DNA of 51,023 bases from Egibacteraceae bacterium (GTDB lineage Bacteria > Actinomycetota > Nitriliruptoria > Euzebyales > Egibacteraceae), in assembly GCA_040905805.1 (NCBI GenBank), contig JBBDQS010000031.1, positions 1 to 51,023 of the forward strand, read 5' to 3'. The translations under genes were made by a program, and so were the position numbers. This document shows positions 16,865 to 26,400 of the stretch, piece after piece. The notes below the pieces were generated by a model. It saw only the letters and a program-made list of their open reading frames with translations, made no database searches and was not told the DNA's origin. Numbering within the stretch: the stretch's first letter is position 1; every line of letters begins with the position of its first letter.

Positions 16865-17650
16865 ATGGCAATCGGAATCGGCGAGGAACTTCGTGCTGCC
16901 CGGCGGCAGTACGGGCGCTCCCTGGCGGACGCCGCGGCCGAGACGCGGGTGCGCGAGACCTACCTCGCGGCGCTGGAGGAGGAGGAGTTCGCATCCCTGG
17001 GCGGCAGCGTGTACGTCAAGGGCTTCCTGCGCAGCTACGCCAAGTTCCTGGGGCTCGACCCCGAGCCGCTCCTCGTGGCGTACCGCGCCGAGTACGAACG
17101 CGACGAGGAGATCCCGTCGTCCGCGTCCCGCCCCCTTGCTCCGATGGGTCCCCGGGAACGCCGCGGCGGACCCGCCGTGATCGTCGTGGCCGCGGGTGCG
17201 CTGCTGCTCGTGCTGGCAGCGATCGGCCTGGTGGTGGGCGGGGACGACGGCGGCGAGGAGCAGACCCGTGAGCGCGGCCCTGCGCCGGTCGAGGAGGACG
17301 GGGACGACCCCGGCACGGCGGCCTCTCCGCCGGGGACTGCCACGCCGACCCCCACGCCGACTGAACTCCCGCAGATCGACGGCATCGAGGTCGCGGTGGC
17401 AGTCACCGGCGCGATCTCCTGGATGCGGGTCGAGGTCGACGGCGAGACCATCGTCGAGGGTGAGCAGCAGGGCGGCTTCAGCAGGACCTTCACCGGCGAA
17501 CAGGTCGTCGAGGTCCGCATCGGGGATGCGAGCGCGGTCTCCCTCGAGGCCAACGGCGCGGACCAGGGTCCGCTCGGGGCCGCGAACGAGGTGGTCCAGG
17601 TGACCTGCAGCGCCGGCGAGGACGAGTGCGACGTGGACGTGGCCGCATGA
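16865..17650 (+). CDS. RodZ-like helix-turn-helix membrane protein (DUF4115)
   Basis: The 261-residue protein has an N-terminal HTH_25 domain (about residues 1-70: LRAARRQYGRSLADAAAETR, VYVKGFLRSYAKFLGLD), one membrane helix (about 100-125), a Pro/Thr-rich linker and a C-terminal DUF4115 beta domain (about 165-250). This matches RodZ-type proteins that link the cell-shape machinery to the membrane; in actinobacteria the role is less clear. It precedes pgsA and cinA, a common actinobacterial arrangement. Confidence 0.85.
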   Translation: MAIGIGEELRAARRQYGRSLADAAAETRVRETYLAALEEEEFASLGGSVYVKGFLRSYAKFLGLDPEPLLVAYRAEYERDEEIPSSASRPLAPMGPRERRGGPAVIVVAAGALLLVLAAIGLVVGGDDGGEEQTRERGPAPVEEDGDDPGTAASPPGTATPTPTPTELPQIDGIEVAVAVTGAISWMRVEVDGETIVEGEQQGGFSRTFTGEQVVEVRIGDASAVSLEANGADQGPLGAANEVVQVTCSAGEDECDVDVAA

Positions 17651-17687
17651 CGCTGCGGCCCAGTCGGCGCGGGAAGGCGTAGGCCAC

Positions 17688-18335
17688 ATGGCCGCCCCGC
17701 AGCCCTGTGACGACCGTGGGGACCCTCGGCGCATCGGGGCCGTCGGCGACGTGCCCGGGGCGCCGCTGCCGGCGGGGCTGCCGGCGGATGCGGACGGCCG
17801 CTCGATGTGGCGCAACCCCGCGAACGCGCTGACGCTGCTGCGCGTGTTCCTGGTCCCGGTGATCGCGTGGCTGGTGACCCTCGACGGCGATGTCGCCCGG
17901 TGGTGGGCGTTCGGCATCTTCGTCTTCGCCGCGCTCACCGACTCGATCGACGGGTGGGTGGCCCGGCGGATGCTCGGCGCCACCCGGTGGGGCCAGGTCG
18001 CGGACCCCGCCGCGGACAAGGCGCTCATCATCGGCAGCCTGGCGGTGTTGGCGTACATCGGCGAGCTGCCCTGGTGGGCCGTCGTGGTGATCGTCCTGCG
18101 CGAGGTGGCGGTGACGGTGCAGCGCACCCTCCTGCTGCGCCGGGACGTCGTGATGTCCGCCAGCATCTGGGGCAAGGTCAAGACCGTGTCGCAGGTCATC
18201 GCGGTGACGCTGTACCTGGCGCCGCCTGCCTCCGGTGTGCTCGCGCTCGGCGCGCTCTGGGTCGCGGTGGTGCTGACCGTGGCCAGCGGCGTGGAGTACG
18301 CCGTGCGCGGCGAGAGGCGCGCACGTGCGGGATGA
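17688..18335 (+). CDS. pgsA: CDP-diacylglycerol-glycerol-3-phosphate 3-phosphatidyltransferase
   Basis: The 215-residue CDP-alcohol phosphatidyltransferase makes phosphatidylglycerol phosphate. The family motif D-G-x2-A-R-x8-G-x3-D-x3-D is complete (DGWVARRMLG to ADPAADK, about residues 88-110), and there are four or five membrane helices. The first 40 residues are a poorly conserved extension; ATG at about 17805 (MWRNPANALTLLR) is a possible shorter start that would remove it. The 3' end overlaps cinA. Position next to cinA and recA fits pgsA. Confidence 0.88.
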   Translation: MAAPQPCDDRGDPRRIGAVGDVPGAPLPAGLPADADGRSMWRNPANALTLLRVFLVPVIAWLVTLDGDVARWWAFGIFVFAALTDSIDGWVARRMLGATRWGQVADPAADKALIIGSLAVLAYIGELPWWAVVVIVLREVAVTVQRTLLLRRDVVMSASIWGKVKTVSQVIAVTLYLAPPASGVLALGALWVAVVLTVASGVEYAVRGERRARAG

Positions 18336-19623
18336 GTCCTCGGGCCTGCGGGCCGAGGTGGTGGCGGTGGGCACCGAGCTGCTGCTCGGCGAGAACGTCG
18401 ACACCAACAGCGCCTGGATCTCCTCGCGATTCGCCGAGATCGGCGTGGACGTGTTCCGCCACGTCACCGTCGGCGACAACGTCGTGCGCCTGCTCGCGGC
18501 GCTGCGGGACGCGGCCTCGCGGGCCGACGCCGTCGTCGTCACCGGCGGTCTGGGAGCGACACAGGACGACCTGACCCGCTTCGCGGTGGCCCGGCTCGCC
18601 GGGGTGGACCTCGAGCGTCGCGCGGACCTGGTCGAGCACGTCGAGGCGCACTTCGCCCGGACGGGCCGGCCGATGCCGCCGCGCAACCGCATACAGGCGG
18701 ACCTGCCCGCCGGTGCGCGGGTGCTGGCGCCCGTCGGGACGGCGGCGGGATTCGCGGTGGAGGTGGACGGCACGGTGATCTACTGCCTGCCGGGCGTGCC
18801 GACCGAGATGGCCACCATGGTCGACCGCGACGTCGTGCCCGACCTGGCGGGGCGCGCCGGCCTGGCGACCACCGTCAGCCGGCTGGTGCGCACCGCGGGC
18901 GTGTCCGAGTCGGGTGTGGCGGAGCGCTGCGCCGGGGTGGTCGAGCGCCTGGACGCCGTGGGCAACCCGACCGTGGCGTTCTTGGCGTCCCGCGGCGAGA
19001 CCCGGGTCCGCGTCACCGCCAAGGCCGGCTCGCGCGAGGCGGCCCTGGCCCTGGTCGACCCCGTCGTCGACGAGGTCGTCGGCCTGCTCGGCGCTGCGGT
19101 CGTGGGCCTGGACGGGGAGGGCGTCGAGCACGCCGTCGGCCGCCAGCTGCGTCGGCTCGGCTGGACACTGGCCGTGGGGGAGTCGGTCACCGGCGGTGGC
19201 GTCGGGGCGCGGCTGGTCACCGTTGCCGGTGCCAGCGACTGGTTTCGCGGGGGGGTCGTGGCGTACACCGAATCGGTGAAGACGTCGCTGGGCGGCGTGC
19301 CCGCGCAGGTGCTGGCCCGCGAGGGGGCCGTGAGCGAGGCGGTCGCCGGGGCGCTGGCCACCGGGGTCCGCGACCGGATGGGGGCCGAGGTCGGGCTGGC
19401 CGTGCTCGGCGTGGCGGGGCCGGCCTTGCAGGCGGGGCGCGCGGTGGGCACCGTGTGCCTCGGCGTCGCCCTGCCCGAGGGGCCGCCACGCGTTCGCACG
19501 GTGGTGCTCCCGAGCCGCAGCAGGACGCAGATCCAGGAGTGGGCCACGAGCGTGGTGCTTGACCACCTGCGGCGGGCGCTCGGCGCAGGCGCCGCAGATC
19601 CCGCAGATCCCCATGACGGATGA
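18325..19623 (+). CDS. cinA: CinA family protein (competence/damage-inducible, NMN deamidase related)
   Basis: The 432-residue protein has both CinA domains. The N-terminal MoaB-like domain (AVGTELLLGENVDTNSAWIS near residue 12, VVVTGGLGATQDDLT near 72) is the COG1058 part. The C-terminal amidase-like domain (LAVGESVTGGGVGARL near 290 with the nucleophilic Ser, then GGVVAYTESVK and VLGVAGPA) is the COG1546 part. The family acts in pyridine-nucleotide repair and is often cotranscribed with recA. Here recA is separated by two secreted-protein genes. GTG 18325 overlaps pgsA by 11 bases. Confidence 0.88.
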   Translation: MRDESSGLRAEVVAVGTELLLGENVDTNSAWISSRFAEIGVDVFRHVTVGDNVVRLLAALRDAASRADAVVVTGGLGATQDDLTRFAVARLAGVDLERRADLVEHVEAHFARTGRPMPPRNRIQADLPAGARVLAPVGTAAGFAVEVDGTVIYCLPGVPTEMATMVDRDVVPDLAGRAGLATTVSRLVRTAGVSESGVAERCAGVVERLDAVGNPTVAFLASRGETRVRVTAKAGSREAALALVDPVVDEVVGLLGAAVVGLDGEGVEHAVGRQLRRLGWTLAVGESVTGGGVGARLVTVAGASDWFRGGVVAYTESVKTSLGGVPAQVLAREGAVSEAVAGALATGVRDRMGAEVGLAVLGVAGPALQAGRAVGTVCLGVALPEGPPRVRTVVLPSRSRTQIQEWATSVVLDHLRRALGAGAADPADPHDG

Positions 19624-20173
19624 CGCGAAGGCGCGCCAGTTTGCCGCGGTCGAGGTCCCCGAGGAGGTTCGCGACGCGATCGAGGCCGCCACCGAGCCGC
19701 TGCGTCGCTCCGCTGTGCAGGTTCGGTGGGTCGCCCCGGACGCCTACCACCTGACCCTGGCCTTCGTCGGCTGGGTCGACGACGCCGGTGCCCGGGCGCT
19801 GGAGGACGCCTGCGCCGCGGCGGCGTCGACGGTGCAGCCGTTCAGCATGGGTCTGACGGGGGCCGCCGGCACGTTCGGCGGCGGCGTGCTGTGGGCGGGC
19901 CTGGCCGACTGTCCGCCACTGGAACGGCTGGCCAGCGCCCTGCGGGCGGGGCTGGGCGAGCGCGGCATGCGCGTCGAGCAGCGACCCTTCCACGCCCACG
20001 TGACCCTCGCCCGCGCCGCGCGCGACGCCCGCATCCCCCGCCGCCTCGTCGACGCCTACGCCGGGCCGCGAGCGACGTGGCCCGTCGAACGGCTCGTGAC
20101 GATGCGCTCCCGCCTGCGCCGGTCTGGTGCGCGCTACCGTGTCGAGGGCGCCTGGCCGCTCGGCCCGGTGTAG
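19613..20173 (+). CDS. thpR: RNA 2',3'-cyclic phosphodiesterase (2H family)
   Basis: The 186-residue protein contains the two HxTx motifs of the 2H phosphoesterase fold, HLTL near residue 44 and HVTL near 128, at the expected spacing for ThpR/LigT. It would hydrolyse 2',3'-cyclic phosphate ends of RNA. ATG 19613 overlaps the cinA stop by 11 bases, so it is part of the pgsA-cinA transcription unit. Confidence 0.88.
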   Translation: MTDDAKARQFAAVEVPEEVRDAIEAATEPLRRSAVQVRWVAPDAYHLTLAFVGWVDDAGARALEDACAAAASTVQPFSMGLTGAAGTFGGGVLWAGLADCPPLERLASALRAGLGERGMRVEQRPFHAHVTLARAARDARIPRRLVDAYAGPRATWPVERLVTMRSRLRRSGARYRVEGAWPLGPV

Positions 20174-20185
20174 GGGGTGGAGGCC

Positions 20186-21946
20186 ATGGGGGTCGTCGTC
20201 AAGCGCAGGGCGGGGTGGCTCGGGGCGACGGCCGCCCTCACGGTTGCGGTGCTGCTCCTGGCCATGCCCGGGGGTGGTGCCCAGGAGGTGACGCCGATCC
20301 CCGTCGGGCCGACGGTCGGGCTGGAGCTCGTGGCCGCCGGGCTCAGCGCGCCGGTGCAGGTCCTGTCACCGCCTGACGGCAGCGGTCGGCTCTTCATCGT
20401 GGACCAGGTCGGGCGGATCCGCGTCGTGTCAGCGAACGGCGTGCTGCGGGAGGCACCCTTCCTCGATCTGCGCGATCGCATGGTGGCGTTGCGTCCGGAC
20501 TTCGACGAACGTGGCGCCCTCGGGCTGGCGTTCCACCCCGACTACGCCGCCAACGGCCGGCTGTTCGTCTACTACAGCGCGCCGCTGCGGCCGGAGGGCC
20601 CGGCGGGCTGGGACCACACCAGCCACATCTCGGAGTTCACCGTCTCCGACGACCCCGACATCGCGGACGGCGGGTCGGAGCGGGTCGTGCTCCAGGTCGA
20701 TCAGCCGCAGGCCAACCACAACGGCGGACAGGTCATGTTCGGGCCGACCGACGGCCACCTGTACATCTCGCTGGGCGACGGCGGCGGCGGCAGCGACAGC
20801 GGCACCGGCCACACGCCCGCGATCGGCAACGCCCAGGACACCACGAACGTGCTCGGGGCCATCCTGCGCATCGACATCGACGGTGCCGAGCCCTACGCGA
20901 TCCCCGAAGACAACCCGTTCGTGGGCCGCGAGGGACGCGACGAGATCTTCGCCTACGGCCTGCGCAACCCCTACCGCTTCACGTTCGACCCGGGCGGCGA
21001 CGGCGCGCTCCTCGCCGGTGACGCGGGACAGGCGCTGTGGGAAGAGGTCAGCGTCGTCGTCAACGGCGGCAACTACGGGTGGAACATCACGGAGGGCACC
21101 CACTGCTTCGACCCCGACGCGCCGACCCAGAGCCCCGAGGACTGCCCCGCCACCGGGCCCGGCGGGGACGCGCTGATCGACCCAGTGATCGAGTACGCCA
21201 ACAGCCGCCAACCCGGCGGCGTCGGGGCGGTGATCGTCGGTGGCCACGTCTACCGGGGCAGCGACGTGCCGCACCTGCAGGGTCAGTACGTCTTCGGGGA
21301 CTGGAGTGCCTCCTCCGCCGAGCCCGACGGCACCCTGCTGGTCGCTGAGCCCGCAGGTGCCGGGCTCTGGCCGATCCGGGAGATCGCGGTCGAGGACGCC
21401 GCCGGGGGACGCCTCGGGCACTACGTGCTGGGATTCGGGCAGGACACCGACGGTGAGGTCTACGTACTGTCGAGCGACCGTGCCGCCCCCTCCGGGGACA
21501 CCGGCAGGGTGTACCGGCTGACCGCCGCCGACTCGGGCGGCGCGCAGGCGTGCCCGCCCGGTGAGGTCGACACGGCCCCGTTCACCGACCGCGCCGCCAT
21601 CCCCGCGGCGCACCTGGCCAACATCGACTGCGCGTCGTTCCACGACATCGTCGAGGGCTTCGCCGACGGCAGCTCCGGCCCGACCCTGCCGGTGCGCCGC
21701 GACCAGATGGCGTCGTTTCTGATCCGCGCCGCCGAGTTCGCCACCGACCAGCAGCTGGCCAGCCAGACCCAGGCGTTCACCGACGTCCCCCGGGCCACCA
21801 CCCACTTCGCCAACGTCAACGCCGCCGCCGAGCTCGGCCTGGCCCAGGGCTTCGGCGACGGCACCTACCGGCCCGGCAACGACGTGCACCGCGACCAGAT
21901 GACCACCTTCGTCATCCGCCTGCTGGCACACCTCGTGGGGGAGTAG
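20186..21946 (+). CDS. Secreted PQQ-type sugar dehydrogenase with C-terminal SLH-like repeats
   Basis: The 586-residue protein has a signal peptide (about residues 1-33) and a six-bladed beta-propeller of the soluble aldose sugar dehydrogenase/GSDH family (about 45-440). Telling segments are ALGLAFHPDY, ANHNGGQVMFGPTDGHLYISLGDGG cut across two blades, and AYGLRNPYRF. The last 130 residues hold two degenerate S-layer-homology repeats (APFTDRAAIPAAHLANIDC and GFGDGTYRPGNDVHRDQMTT). These would attach the enzyme to the cell surface. I chose ATG 20186; GTG 20177 is possible. The neighbouring convergent gene has the same repeats. Confidence 0.85.
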   Translation: MGVVVKRRAGWLGATAALTVAVLLLAMPGGGAQEVTPIPVGPTVGLELVAAGLSAPVQVLSPPDGSGRLFIVDQVGRIRVVSANGVLREAPFLDLRDRMVALRPDFDERGALGLAFHPDYAANGRLFVYYSAPLRPEGPAGWDHTSHISEFTVSDDPDIADGGSERVVLQVDQPQANHNGGQVMFGPTDGHLYISLGDGGGGSDSGTGHTPAIGNAQDTTNVLGAILRIDIDGAEPYAIPEDNPFVGREGRDEIFAYGLRNPYRFTFDPGGDGALLAGDAGQALWEEVSVVVNGGNYGWNITEGTHCFDPDAPTQSPEDCPATGPGGDALIDPVIEYANSRQPGGVGAVIVGGHVYRGSDVPHLQGQYVFGDWSASSAEPDGTLLVAEPAGAGLWPIREIAVEDAAGGRLGHYVLGFGQDTDGEVYVLSSDRAAPSGDTGRVYRLTAADSGGAQACPPGEVDTAPFTDRAAIPAAHLANIDCASFHDIVEGFADGSSGPTLPVRRDQMASFLIRAAEFATDQQLASQTQAFTDVPRATTHFANVNAAAELGLAQGFGDGTYRPGNDVHRDQMTTFVIRLLAHLVGE

Positions 21947-21983
21947 CGCCACACCCCCTGGGGGCACGCCGCTTGGGGTGGCG
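21947..21983. terminator. Possible bidirectional terminator between convergent genes
   Basis: CGCCAC followed by CCCC pairs, with a one-base bulge, with GGGGTGGCG (21975-21983). The hairpin starts just after the dehydrogenase stop and fills most of the 55-bp gap to the convergent SLH gene. There is no T tract. Confidence 0.4.
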
Positions 21984-22001
21984 CCGCACGGGTGCCGCCG
22001 G

Positions 22002-23210
22002 TCACTCGCAGAACAGCACGTTGCCGCCGATCATCATGACCGGGTCGCTCGGGTCGTCCCCGTTGACGAAGACGACCTGGTCGCCGCCCTCGGCCGGCTC
22101 CACCGTCCAGAAGGAGCCGAAGGGGTTGGTGCCGGAGGCGGCGAAGGTCGCCCGGTCGCCGTACAGCGCCTCCACGTCGCTGCTGGGGTCGTGCAGCCCC
22201 AGGCCGAGGGGGGTCTGCAGCGCCAGCGGGTCGGAGCCGTCGGCCGCCGGCGTGGAGCTGTAGGCCTCCAGCGCGGGCGCGGCGCGGTGCAGGAACGTCA
22301 CGCGCAGGCTGTCTGCCCAGGTCAGGGTCCGGGCCTCCTCCGGACCGGCCAGCTCGCAGTACGTCTGCCAGCCGCTGTCGTCGTCGGGCTCGCCGAGCTG
22401 GTCCGTGAGCCGCTCCACCGCTGCGCCCATGGGGGTCTCGAAGAACAGGCCGGCACCCAGGCCGTCGCCGCGCAGCGCCAGGGCCGTCAGGTCGGCGCCT
22501 TGCAGGAAGGACAGGGTGCGGACCAGGAACGAGGCCATCTGGTCGCGACGCGTGGGGGCGGCGGGGTCGAAGGTCGTGGCAGTGCGTCCGTGCGCCAGCC
22601 CCAGCGCGGCGGCGCCGTTGATGTTGGGTCGGTGCGCGTTGCCCGTGGCCACGTCGGTGAACCGGTCCTCCTCGGACTGGTGCTCGCTCAACGCCACCCC
22701 CTGGGCGTGGGCGGTGGCCCGCAGCACGAACGAGGCGATCTGGTCGCGGCGCACGAGGGCGCCCGGGCTGTACGTCGTCGCGCTGGTGCCCATCACGACC
22801 CCTGCAGCCGCCAGGCGGTTGATGTCGTCGGCGTGGGTGTTGCCGCCGATGTCGGCGAAGCCCTGGTCCTCGGCCGATGGCAGTGCGGCGCCGGCGGCGT
22901 CCACGACGCGAGCGACGAAGGCGGCCATCTGGTCGCGGCGCACCCGGTGGGTCGGCCGGTACGTGCCGTCGGCGAACCCGTCGGTGATCCCGCTGTTGGC
23001 CGCGCAGTCCACGTTGGCCCGGTGCACCAGCGGAATGTCGGTCCGGTCGGTGAATGGTGCCGGGGGGTTGTCGTCCGGGCAGGCTGCGCCGTCCTGCGCG
23101 GCTGCGCTGGGGGCCGGCAGCGACGTGACCCCCGCCAGCGCCAGCGCCAGTGCGATCGTCGCCGCCATCACCGGCCGCAACGGCTCGGTGCGCCAGGTGC
23201 CGTCACGCAT
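22002..23210 (-). CDS. Secreted protein with three N-terminal SLH-like repeats and an unknown C-terminal domain
   Basis: The 402-residue protein starts at ATG 23210 behind AAGGGCGGG. It has a signal peptide (about residues 1-39) and three degenerate SLH repeats (about 48-230), each carrying a GFADGTYRP-like or TTYSP-like turn and an RRDQMA(A/S)F segment. A C-terminal region of about 165 residues is not recognised ([18 protein letters not shown], ending in [11 protein letters not shown], with two Cys that may form a disulfide). It is probably a surface-anchored exported protein. Its repeats closely match those of the adjacent sugar dehydrogenase, suggesting local duplication of the anchor. Confidence 0.85.
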   Translation of the reverse strand: MRDGTWRTEPLRPVMAATIALALALAGVTSLPAPSAAAQDGAACPDDNPPAPFTDRTDIPLVHRANVDCAANSGITDGFADGTYRPTHRVRRDQMAAFVARVVDAAGAALPSAEDQGFADIGGNTHADDINRLAAAGVVMGTSATTYSPGALVRRDQIASFVLRATAHAQGVALSEHQSEEDRFTDVATGNAHRPNINGAAALGLAHGRTATTFDPAAPTRRDQMASFLVRTLSFLQGADLTALALRGDGLGAGLFFETPMGAAVERLTDQLGEPDDDSGWQTYCELAGPEEARTLTWADSLRVTFLHRAAPALEAYSSTPAADGSDPLALQTPLGLGLHDPSSDVEALYGDRATFAASGTNPFGSFWTVEPAEGGDQVVFVNGDDPSDPVMMIGGNVLFCE

Positions 23211-23251
23211 GTCGATCCCGCCCTTCCCAGCCCGCCGGTCGTACCCGAACA

Positions 23252-23271
23252 GCCGTCCCGCGCGGGACGGC
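23252..23271. promoter_or_regulatory. Perfect 20-bp palindrome upstream of the SLH gene
   Basis: GCCGTCCCGC is followed directly by its exact reverse complement. It lies 42 bases upstream of the SLH-protein start and about 100 bases before the recA promoter, so an operator for the SLH gene is the simplest reading. A cruciform or transcript hairpin is also possible. Confidence 0.4.
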
Positions 23272-23367
23272 CGCGCGTACCGTACACCGCTCCCGGCGGC
23301 GGGCGGCAACGGCGAGGGCCGCGTCCGCCGGGGTCGGTGCGCGCCGATTCCCCGCCGTCGCAGATCC

Positions 23368-23396
23368 CTGACAACCGAACAGAGGTTCGGTACGAT
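23368..23396 (+). promoter_or_regulatory. recA promoter with embedded SOS box
   Basis: The -35 CTGACA (23368-23373) and -10 TACGAT (23391-23396) are 17 bases apart. The perfect LexA box CGAACAGAGGTTCG (23376-23389) fills the spacer, so LexA binding would exclude RNA polymerase. The predicted leader before recA is about 95 bases. Confidence 0.88.
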
Positions 23397-23496
23397 GCGC
23401 GCGCTTGTCCACATCCTCGCCGTACAGACGCGGGCGTTGTCACACCCCGCAGCTAGGTTGACGCTCATGATGGACAGACGGAGTGAAGGGAATCCC

Positions 23497-26400
23497 ATGC
23501 AGCGCGACAAGGCCCTGGAGATGGCGCTCGGCCAGATCGAGAAGCAGTACGGCAAGGGCGCGGTCATGCGCATGGACGAGCAGGCGAAGGTCAAGATCGC
23601 CTGCATCCCGACGGGGGCGCTGAGCCTCGACCTCGCGCTCGGCATCGGCGGCCTGCCGCGCGGCCGGGTGGTGGAGGTGTACGGACCCGAGGGGAGCGGC
23701 AAGTGCCTGGTGGCGGACACCCACGTGTGGACCGACCGGGGGCTCGAGACGATCGCCGAGCTCTTCGAGCGCTGCGGCCAGAAGGCGAGCTGCACCTCGC
23801 GGGTGACCGACGTCCGCCACCTTGGGGTTCGGGCCGTGAACGAGCACGGGGAGCTCGAGCAGATCGCCGCCCTCACCCACAACAACCGCCATCCGGTCCT
23901 GCGTGTCCGCCTCAAGTCCGGCCGGACGCTCTCGGTGACCCACAACCATCCGCTGCGCGTCGTCAACGACCAGGGCTACATCGTCTGGCGCAAGGCGGGG
24001 CAGATCGCGGAGGGCGACACCGTGGTCTCCGCCACCTTCGGAGCCGTGGAGGCAGCAGAAGGCGACGGCCTCACCGAGGACGAAGCCGCACTCGTGGGCT
24101 ATCTCGTGGCTGAGGGCTCGCTGTCGTCCAGGCATGCGGTGCGCTTCACCAACTGGGACCACGAGGTCGGCGACGACTTCACCCGTCTCATGGGAGGTCT
24201 CTTCGACGTCGAGGTGCGGTGCTATGACCGCAAGGAGTATGCGGCGCACAGCAAGGCCATCCGCAGTGAGCTCGCGGAGCGGTACGGCCTCGACTACGTG
24301 AACGCCGGTGGTAAGACGGTGCCCGCCTGCATCCGCACCGGCGGTGCGAAGATCCAGCGGGCGTTCCTGTCGGCGCTGTTCGAGGGGGACGGATGGATCG
24401 ACACCTCGTCCACCGTGGGGATCGCTTCTGCGTCGGAGCAGTTGGCCCGCGAGGTGCAGCTCATGCTGTACGGGTTCGGGATTCCCGCGACGGTGTCGTC
24501 GTCGTTCAACACGACCTATGAGCGGGACTACTGGACCGTCACGGTCAACCCCGCATCGGCACACCGCTTCCTGGACGAGATCGGTTTCCGTTCAGCGCGG
24601 CGGCAGGCGCAGGTCGCGGCCAACTTCCGCCGCTCGGCGCTGGACCCGCAGTTCGAGAACATCCCCCACGTCGGCAACCTGGTGCGGACGCTGCGCGACG
24701 ACCTCGGCGGTGACCGCGAGCTCGACCGGATCGCAGGCGACCTCTTCCGCAGTGACATGGATCTGCGTTGCTCACGCCGGCGAATCGCCCAGATAGTGGC
24801 GTGGGCGGAGCAGCGGGCGCTCGGCGGCGCCAGTGCAGCGATCGTGGGCTACTTGCGCCATCTCGCTGAGGCCCGGTACACCTACGAGCAGGTGACCGCG
24901 ATCGAGGACGGGGGCCTGCAGCCTACGTTCGACATCGTGTTGCCAGGCACGCACAGCTTCGTCGCCAACGGCGTGCTGTCCCACAACACCACTGTCGCGC
25001 TGCACGCCATCGCCGAGGCGCAGAAGGCCGGGGGGATCGCCGCGTTCATCGACGCCGAGCACGCCCTCGACCCGTCCTACGCCTCGGCGCTCGGGGTCGA
25101 CATCGAGGCGCTGCTCGTCTCCCAGCCCGACAACGGCGAGCAGGCACTCGAGATCGCCGACATGCTGATCCGCTCCAACGCCATCGACATCCTCGTGGTG
25201 GACTCCGTCGCCGCGCTGACCCCACGCGCCGAGATCGAGGGCGAGATGGGCGACAGCCACGTCGGCCTGCAGGCGCGCCTCATGAGCCAGGCCCTGCGCA
25301 AGCTCGCCGGCACCCTCAACCGCTCCCGGACCTGCGCGGTCTTCGTCAACCAGATCCGCGAGAAGATCGGCGTTATGTTCGGCTGCCTTTCCTATGGCAC
25401 CCGCGTGACCCTCGCTGACGGCACGCAGGAAAAAATCGGCAAGATCGTCAACCAGCGTATGCCGGTCGAGGTGCTGTCGTTCGACCCCCATCTCGGCGAG
25501 ATAGTGCCGAAACGAGTCGTCAACTGGTTCGACAACGGCCCCACCGAGGAGTTCTTGAACGTCGTGGTGGCTCGGGGTGGCAAGAACGGTCGTGCGCAGT
25601 TCTCCTGCACCCCGAATCACCAAGTTCGCACCCCTGGCGGTTGGCGGGAAGCGCAGGATCTGTCGGTCGGTGACCGCGTCATGCAAGCTGCACCGCACTT
25701 CCTCTCCGAGTTCCAATGGGAGGTCATGCTCGGTGGGCTAATGGGCGACTCGGCGTTGTCACCAACCCGGAGCGGGCACGGTGCTCGCTTGCGCTGGGGT
25801 CACGGAGCGAAGCAGGTCGCGTACGGCGACTGGAAGGCATCGCTGTTCGCCAACGTGAGGGTGAGCCGGAGCACCAATGCCAAGGGGGCGGTGTTCCACG
25901 ACGTCCAACCGCTGCCCGAGCTCGCGGAGCTGCGCAACGCGGTCTACATCGGCGGCAAGAAGGTGCTGAGCCACGACTACCTGAAGCGCCTGACACCCCT
26001 GTCCCTGGCGATCTGGTACATGGATGACGGCGGCTTCACGCTGCGCACGACGGGGAAGCAAGAACGGACCCAGGGTGGCAGTGGACGGGCCGACATCTGC
26101 GTGGAGGCGATGGAGGAGACCTCTCGCGACCGGTTGGCGGCCTACCTCGCTGACGCATGGGGGATCACATCCCGCCTCACCGTCAGAGCCGGGAAGGCGG
26201 TCTTGCAGTTCCGCCAGAGCGAGACGGCGAAGCTTCACGCCCTCATCGCGCCCTATGTGCACCCCTCGATGGAATACAAGCTGCTGCCGAGGTATCGCGG
26301 CCAGTTTCAGGTCGAGCCGGTCTTCGGAGAGAAGCGCTACGAGCTGATGGCGATGCCGATCACCTCGATCGAGCGCAAGCCGCGACCGCAGCCGGAACGA

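Noticed and set aside
22405-23496. N-terminal extension of RecA upstream of 23497
   Set aside because: The in-frame extension runs through the recA promoter and SOS box and antisense to the SLH gene; it has no homology.
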